Shown here in pieces: positions 60,201 to 64,000 of a stretch of DNA of 64,000 nucleotides. The translations under genes and the position numbers were made by a program. The notes under the pieces are model-generated. The model searched no databases. It was not told the DNA's origin and was given only the letters and a program-made list of their open reading frames with translations. How positions within the stretch are numbered: the stretch's first letter is position 1; each line of letters starts with the position of its first letter. Origin of the DNA: Fallopia convolvulus (taxonomy: Eukaryota > Streptophyta > Magnoliopsida > Caryophyllales > Polygonaceae); assembly GCA_964016875.1 (NCBI GenBank), contig OZ024719.1:68395224-68459223 (forward strand), in the 5' to 3' direction.

Positions 60201-62529
60201 ATTTTGATCATACAATATAAAGCAGGTACCTTTTCTGGCTGTGCAGGTGGAGGCCGTAGTGGTATCTCAAACTCCAATGGAGGGCCAGTTGGTTTATCTT
60301 TGGATTTAGCCTCAATGTTCTCTTCATCCGACTCATATTGAGTCTGACGTGATTCATACTGATCATATTCATCATCTTGTACTAAATCATCTGCTCTGAA
60401 ATTCTTCTCATAACTCTCTTCCTCTTCAACAGGGGATTTCTGAGCAAGTAAAATAGCATTGCCTTATTTAGTCTTTAAGTTATATTATAGAGCAATGACA
60501 AAAGAAACAACTTGTAGAGTAATGTGCAAGCCTTACATTCATGTATTCTGGCTCAATGTTATTTTGCACTCCATATTCAGCTTCTTCTTCATCAGAGTCC
60601 CCAAATACATCACGAATCTCAGCAACTGGATGTGATACGTGGTTCTCATCCCTCTCCTCTTCAGCAGATCCTCTGATTAGAGACATTAAGTCCATGATTA
60701 GCATTGGGTACAAATTAAATCTAGGCCTAGCTGATTAAAAATCTATGTGAAAACTTGTTCTACAGTTGGACATAAGTAAACAACTCACTCAAAAAGCATA
60801 TCAACAAACTTAACACCTAAACACAACTTCTACTGACAACCAATAGAAGTTCCTCAGTAACCCATCAAACATCTAGATAAACTTATATAATTCAACCAAA
60901 CCAAATGCGATAAAGAAAAAGCACGTGAAAAAAAAAAGCAATGTGGTGGTAGCCAATAAGAAATATTGCTTCAGAAACTCAAAAATAATTGAACCAGGGT
61001 CCTTGATAATATATGCATGTAAAGTGTAAACAACATCAATAATGATTATTAACAATAATAAAGATTGTGAAAAAACCATGTAATTATCAACTACGGCATA
61101 CATTACAGGCAATAATACATAGTTACACTTTCAAGGGACAGATTATTTATGCCCTAGGCTCATAGAAGCATAAATCATGAGATGCAGATAATAGAAAGGC
61201 TGAGGAAGTTTAAATGTACCCTGAACTTCTAGCTTGATCACCCTCATCATCCTCTTGATCAACATAAACGTGATCTTCAGACCTCTCTGATCCACTGTCA
61301 ACTACATCTCTCCTCCTACTTGTTGCTCCACCTTGAGCATACTCTCCTTTAGAATCACTGTCTGTTTCTCTTGCCTCACTTTCTTCTTGCTGCTCACCAC
61401 CTTCTACTTCTTGGGAGCTTTGTTCTCGTTCAGCCTCACTGTCCACAGCTTGTTGTTCTACTTCATGCATCTCACCTTCACTCTCCAATTCCGCCTCACC
61501 TTGTCCCTCCATATATTCTTCACCCTCCACTTCTTGTTCCTGACCTACATCGCCTTCATCCTGTTGAAACATAATTTAGAGCAGGAATTGACAGCTGACA
61601 TGTAAACCTAAAAATTTCAATATATATTTAAATCAAACATGACACCTGATGGAGATGGCAACAACAGATTAAACCATGCATCATCAAAGACACAAGTAAA
61701 CTAGAAACATGAAGCACAATTCATTCTATTTTTCTTGTCTTTTTTTATATCCTGATATCACAAGAAGAAAGACTCAAACTATTGTGAAATTTCTGACACC
61801 CATGTCCCATGTTCAGTGATTGAAGCTTCCATCAACCATAGTCATGCCAGAAACTAGACAAGCTATTTTTCCTCATGAAGACACTATACCTTGATACAGA
61901 AAATAGGAGCAATTAACTCTTGTAACAGCCAGAAAGATCGTTTTTCTCAAATAAAGATATTTCAAATACACAAGTGCCTCCATTAAGGTCTGCTATCTAG
62001 AATGCAACTTGAAGACACTATTTTTTTTGGTCGGAACTTGAAGACTCTATCACCCTCAGATAAATCGTTGAAACCCTACAACGCTGGTTTTCTATTCCAA
62101 ACTCCCATGCTTTTGACCTAAACTCTCACACCAGCCATTATTTTTGAACCACCATAAAATCTCAAACCTTTATGGACCGAAATCAATAGCATCCCCGAAT
62201 TCCAGCTAATATTTAGCTAAAACCCTAAACTAAAATTGGAACAAAACACAACATATATCCTGCTTTGGTTGATGGATGTCAGGAAGTAAAGGGAATTTGT
62301 ATGAAACAATCTTTCAACAACAATTTATGGTAACTCGAAACCTCTAATACACGAAAACGCATACAAACTCATTCCAGAAAGAGAGAGGGAAAGAGATTTT
62401 GATTACGGAAAGGTAATTAGGGTGGCGACTGGATTCGTGCTCAGAATCGATTTCCACTTCTTCCTCATCTTCGGATTGATCTCCGAAGAGATTTTGCATC
62501 ATCTGGTGCCTCTTCTCTTCCTTCTTCAT
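57234..62529 (-). CDS. VIP4: LEO1 subunit of the Paf1 complex (VIP4)
   Basis: Nuclear elongation factor subunit; with PAF1, CTR9 and CDC73 it assists RNA polymerase II and histone H2B/H3 modification, and in Arabidopsis VIP4 supports FLC expression. Eleven exons: 62407-62529, 61220-61560, 60537-60672, 60230-60439, 59802-59978, 59461-59592, 58564-58743, 58354-58485, 57960-58064, 57626-57868, 57234-57368; 637 aa. The N-terminal 250 residues are acidic and low complexity (EQEVEGEEYMEGQGEAELE). The Leo1 domain covers about 255-430: LEFEIPLRPPPAQPEK, MNIIRVSNIMGIDPKPFD, RLENNIVRWRTVKR, FVRWSDGSLQLQIGNEV, LRHGKGILQSQGKLMRKMRF. A charged C-terminal tail ends VVYDSDED. Start at 62527-62529 (MKKEEKRHQMMQNLFGDQSE) is preferred; an in-frame ATG at 62583 would add 18 residues. 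Confidence 0.95.
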
Positions 62530-62786
62530 CTTTGCCCCGAGAAACGAACAGCGCACACAAGAGGAAGGAGAACTACCCTGCAATTTGTAGGTATGTTGCG
62601 ACTGCGAGCAGATCGGCCTTCTTCTTTTTCAGTTCTGTTTTTCTATTATTGTACTGGTGCGAATAGACCGGCAAGGAGGGGCAAGAAAGCATGACGTTGT
62701 ACTAGTTTTGGGTTTAAATTAGATCTCCTGTTGTAATTGGAAACAGTTATGTTTAATATAATATAACTTTGATAACGAATCACAAA
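62530..62786. other. LEO1 upstream region
   Basis: About 260 bases between the LEO1 start and the tRNA gene; probable LEO1 promoter and leader on the minus strand. Nothing else recognised. Confidence 0.4.
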
Positions 62787-62873
62787 CCGACCTTAGCTCA
62801 GTTGGTAGAGCGGAGGACTGTAGTGGTATCACAGCAAATCCTTAGGTCACTGGTTCGAATCCGGTAGGTCGGA
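62787..62873 (+). tRNA. tRNA-Tyr (GUA) with a short intron
   Basis: Acceptor arms CCGACCT and AGGTCGG pair at the ends. The D arm contains TAGCTCAGTTGGTAGAGC (A box) and the T arm GGTTCGAATCC (B box). The anticodon GTA lies at 62820-62822. A 14-base intron (62824-62837) sits one base 3' of the anticodon, the standard place for nuclear tRNA-Tyr introns, restoring the GGA/TCC anticodon stem when removed. A T run directly after the gene (62876-62881) is a Pol III terminator. Nuclear, functional-looking gene. Confidence 0.95.
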
Positions 62874-62884
62874 ATTTTTTTACT
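62874..62884 (+). terminator. RNA polymerase III terminator of tRNA-Tyr
   Basis: An uninterrupted run of seven T on the coding strand begins two bases after the tRNA 3' end, the standard Pol III stop. Confidence 0.85.
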
Positions 62885-62938
62885 TCTGGGATTTTTTTCC
62901 CTTTTTTTTTGTATTTGTTAATCAATAGATATTTCACA

Positions 62939-63512
62939 TACAGTAGAACCTCTCTAAATTAATACTCGTTAAATTAATAAACTCTCTAAATTAATATTTT
63001 TCTCCGGTCCCGACTTAGGCCAATGTAAAATTTAACAAATTTCGATAAGATAATAAGATAATATATTTTCAAAAAAAACACTATATAAATATAAAGTCCC
63101 ATTAATATAATAAATTAACAATTATATAAAAAGTTACATAGTCATAATTAAGAAAATCTAATGAAATATGATGTAGTGTTGTTTGTTTTTTCTTAGTTCT
63201 ATTTGAAGCTCATCTCTAATTTTTCCTATTGGATCCAACATTTCTAGTGTTGTTTTGAAAACAAATTTTGCAAAGTCAACTATAATCGGATTGATAGCAG
63301 CCAAAACATTAATCTTACCTGGATCAGATTGTCCCAACTTATAGTCCTCTAAAATTCTACAATAATATCTTGTATGATAGTGCATTTTGAAAGTTTTTAT
63401 TACAAAAATCTCTTTAAATTAATAAATATTAATTTATCGGTTAATTAATATCTCTATAAAATAATAAAATATCATTGTCCCAACCTTATTAATTTATAGA
63501 GATTTTACTATA
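62939..63512 (-). mobile_element. Emigrant/Lemi1-like (pogo) element, copy 2
   Basis: The element 62941-63510 starts CAGTAGAACCTCTCTAAATT after a TA, and from the right reads AGTAAAATCTCTATAAATT, with TA beyond. It is an inverted relative of the copy at 34434-35103. On the minus strand it carries the transposase C-terminal remnant GQSDPGKINVLAAINPIIVDF and an AT-rich remainder. The terminal base at the right end is changed (T in place of C on the minus strand). Non-autonomous. Confidence 0.82.
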
Positions 63513-63899
63513 TATATGGTAATCGTATGTACGAATTCGAGAGTTCTAAAATCGTGCTATTGGAATGTGAATGTCCAACAGATTCTGACCATTTAAAATA
63601 GCTTCGGACAGCAGTCTCACAAAGTAAAGATCTTGCCAGTCGCCAAAACCGTGCAGTTTGGTTTACTACAGCAGGAGATAAAAAGAAACGCAACATACTC
63701 CTTAAAATCAATGCTAAACTCTGGTGTAGGAGTAAAACTGCTTTTTAACAACCAACCCTGTTGATTTCTTACACCCCATGAAAAACCCAATCTAAACTCC
63801 AGGGCTGCTCCAACATCTAAACTCTTTTCACTTGGACTGAATTACAGCATTTGTATAACTACAATAACTTGGTATCATCCTGTTAGACATCGTCTCAGA
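63513..63899. other. Intergenic DNA at the right end
   Basis: No gene recognised; it may be the 3' untranslated region of a gene entering from the right on the minus strand. Confidence 0.4.
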
Positions 63900-64000
63900 C
63901 TACCCTGAATGTAACATGGAATCAAGTTTAGCCTCAGATGACTTGGAAGTCACGAGCCTTCGTCCGCCTGAGGAAGTATAGTCCTCCCAGCAGATGAATA
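63900..64000 (-). CDS. Possible 3' end of an unidentified gene (partial)
   Basis: On the minus strand the last 33 codons read YTSSGGRRLVTSKSSEAKLD and end MLHSG before TAG at 63900-63902. Nothing here is distinctive enough to name a family, and the frame is open only because the window ends. It is included as a weak candidate because codon usage and the serine/lysine mix look like a protein C-terminus. Confidence 0.3.
   Translation of the reverse strand, partial: FICWEDYTSSGGRRLVTSKSSEAKLDSMLHSG

Overview
This is nuclear DNA from a flowering plant, most likely a eudicot. The genes are widely spaced and carry many GT-AG introns. Intergenic DNA is AT-rich and full of plant transposons, and the proteins are typical of land plants (RBOH oxidase, plant PPOX2, PPR protein, HDA5-type deacetylase, VIP4/LEO1). 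I cannot name the species. Gene models were built by hand: reading frames were joined across splice sites and each junction was checked for phase. Every complete model closes without frame error.

Layout. 1-970 (+): 3' end of an RBOH NADPH oxidase. 1481-4917 (-): mitochondrial ATP synthase gamma subunit, 322 aa, nine exons. 5230-6577: a Pack-MULE with a 9-bp target duplication carrying a broken DUF2828 gene fragment. 6610-8931: a decayed Ty3/gypsy-type LTR element whose 3' LTR was invaded by a 582-bp Helitron. 9525-10690: further MULE-like inverted-repeat DNA. 11139-15185 (+): mitochondrial carrier, 358 aa. 15946-16131 (-): a 61-aa STMP1/DUF4535 microprotein. 17080-23262 (-): protoporphyrinogen oxidase 2, 18 exons, with two in-frame starts. 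23447-24109: a second Helitron-like element. 24370-26882 (+): JJJ1/DNAJC21-type J protein. 28433-29581 (+): a PPR protein related to MEF8 but lacking its DYW domain.

From 29.6 to 44.6 kb I find no intact gene. The interval holds a SINE, a short LTR element on the minus strand, an Emigrant/Lemi1 (pogo) element, a LINE bounded by a perfect 17-bp target duplication and interrupted by a plastid rpoB-like scrap, a solo LTR, and decayed pieces of alpha-glucan phosphorylase and PP2C genes. Genes resume at 44638-45900 (-, secreted LRR protein), 46984-53565 (-, class II histone deacetylase of HDA5 type, 646 aa, 14 exons) and 57234-62529 (-, LEO1/VIP4 subunit of the Paf1 complex, 637 aa, 11 exons). An intron-containing tRNA-Tyr lies at 62787-62873, a second Emigrant/Lemi1 copy at 62941-63510, and a possible partial gene at the right edge.

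The genes are independent housekeeping units rather than an operon or cluster. Four products nevertheless act in or are predicted for mitochondria (ATP synthase gamma, the carrier, the STMP1-like protein, PPOX2), and two act on chromatin (HDA5, LEO1). The order carrier then J protein, and the proximity of HDA5 and VIP4, recall Arabidopsis gene neighbourhoods from memory, which suggests conserved microsynteny. I did not find a convincing undescribed multi-gene system. The most informative novelties are the nested and gene-capturing transposons, the truncated PPR gene and the decayed composite of gene fragments.
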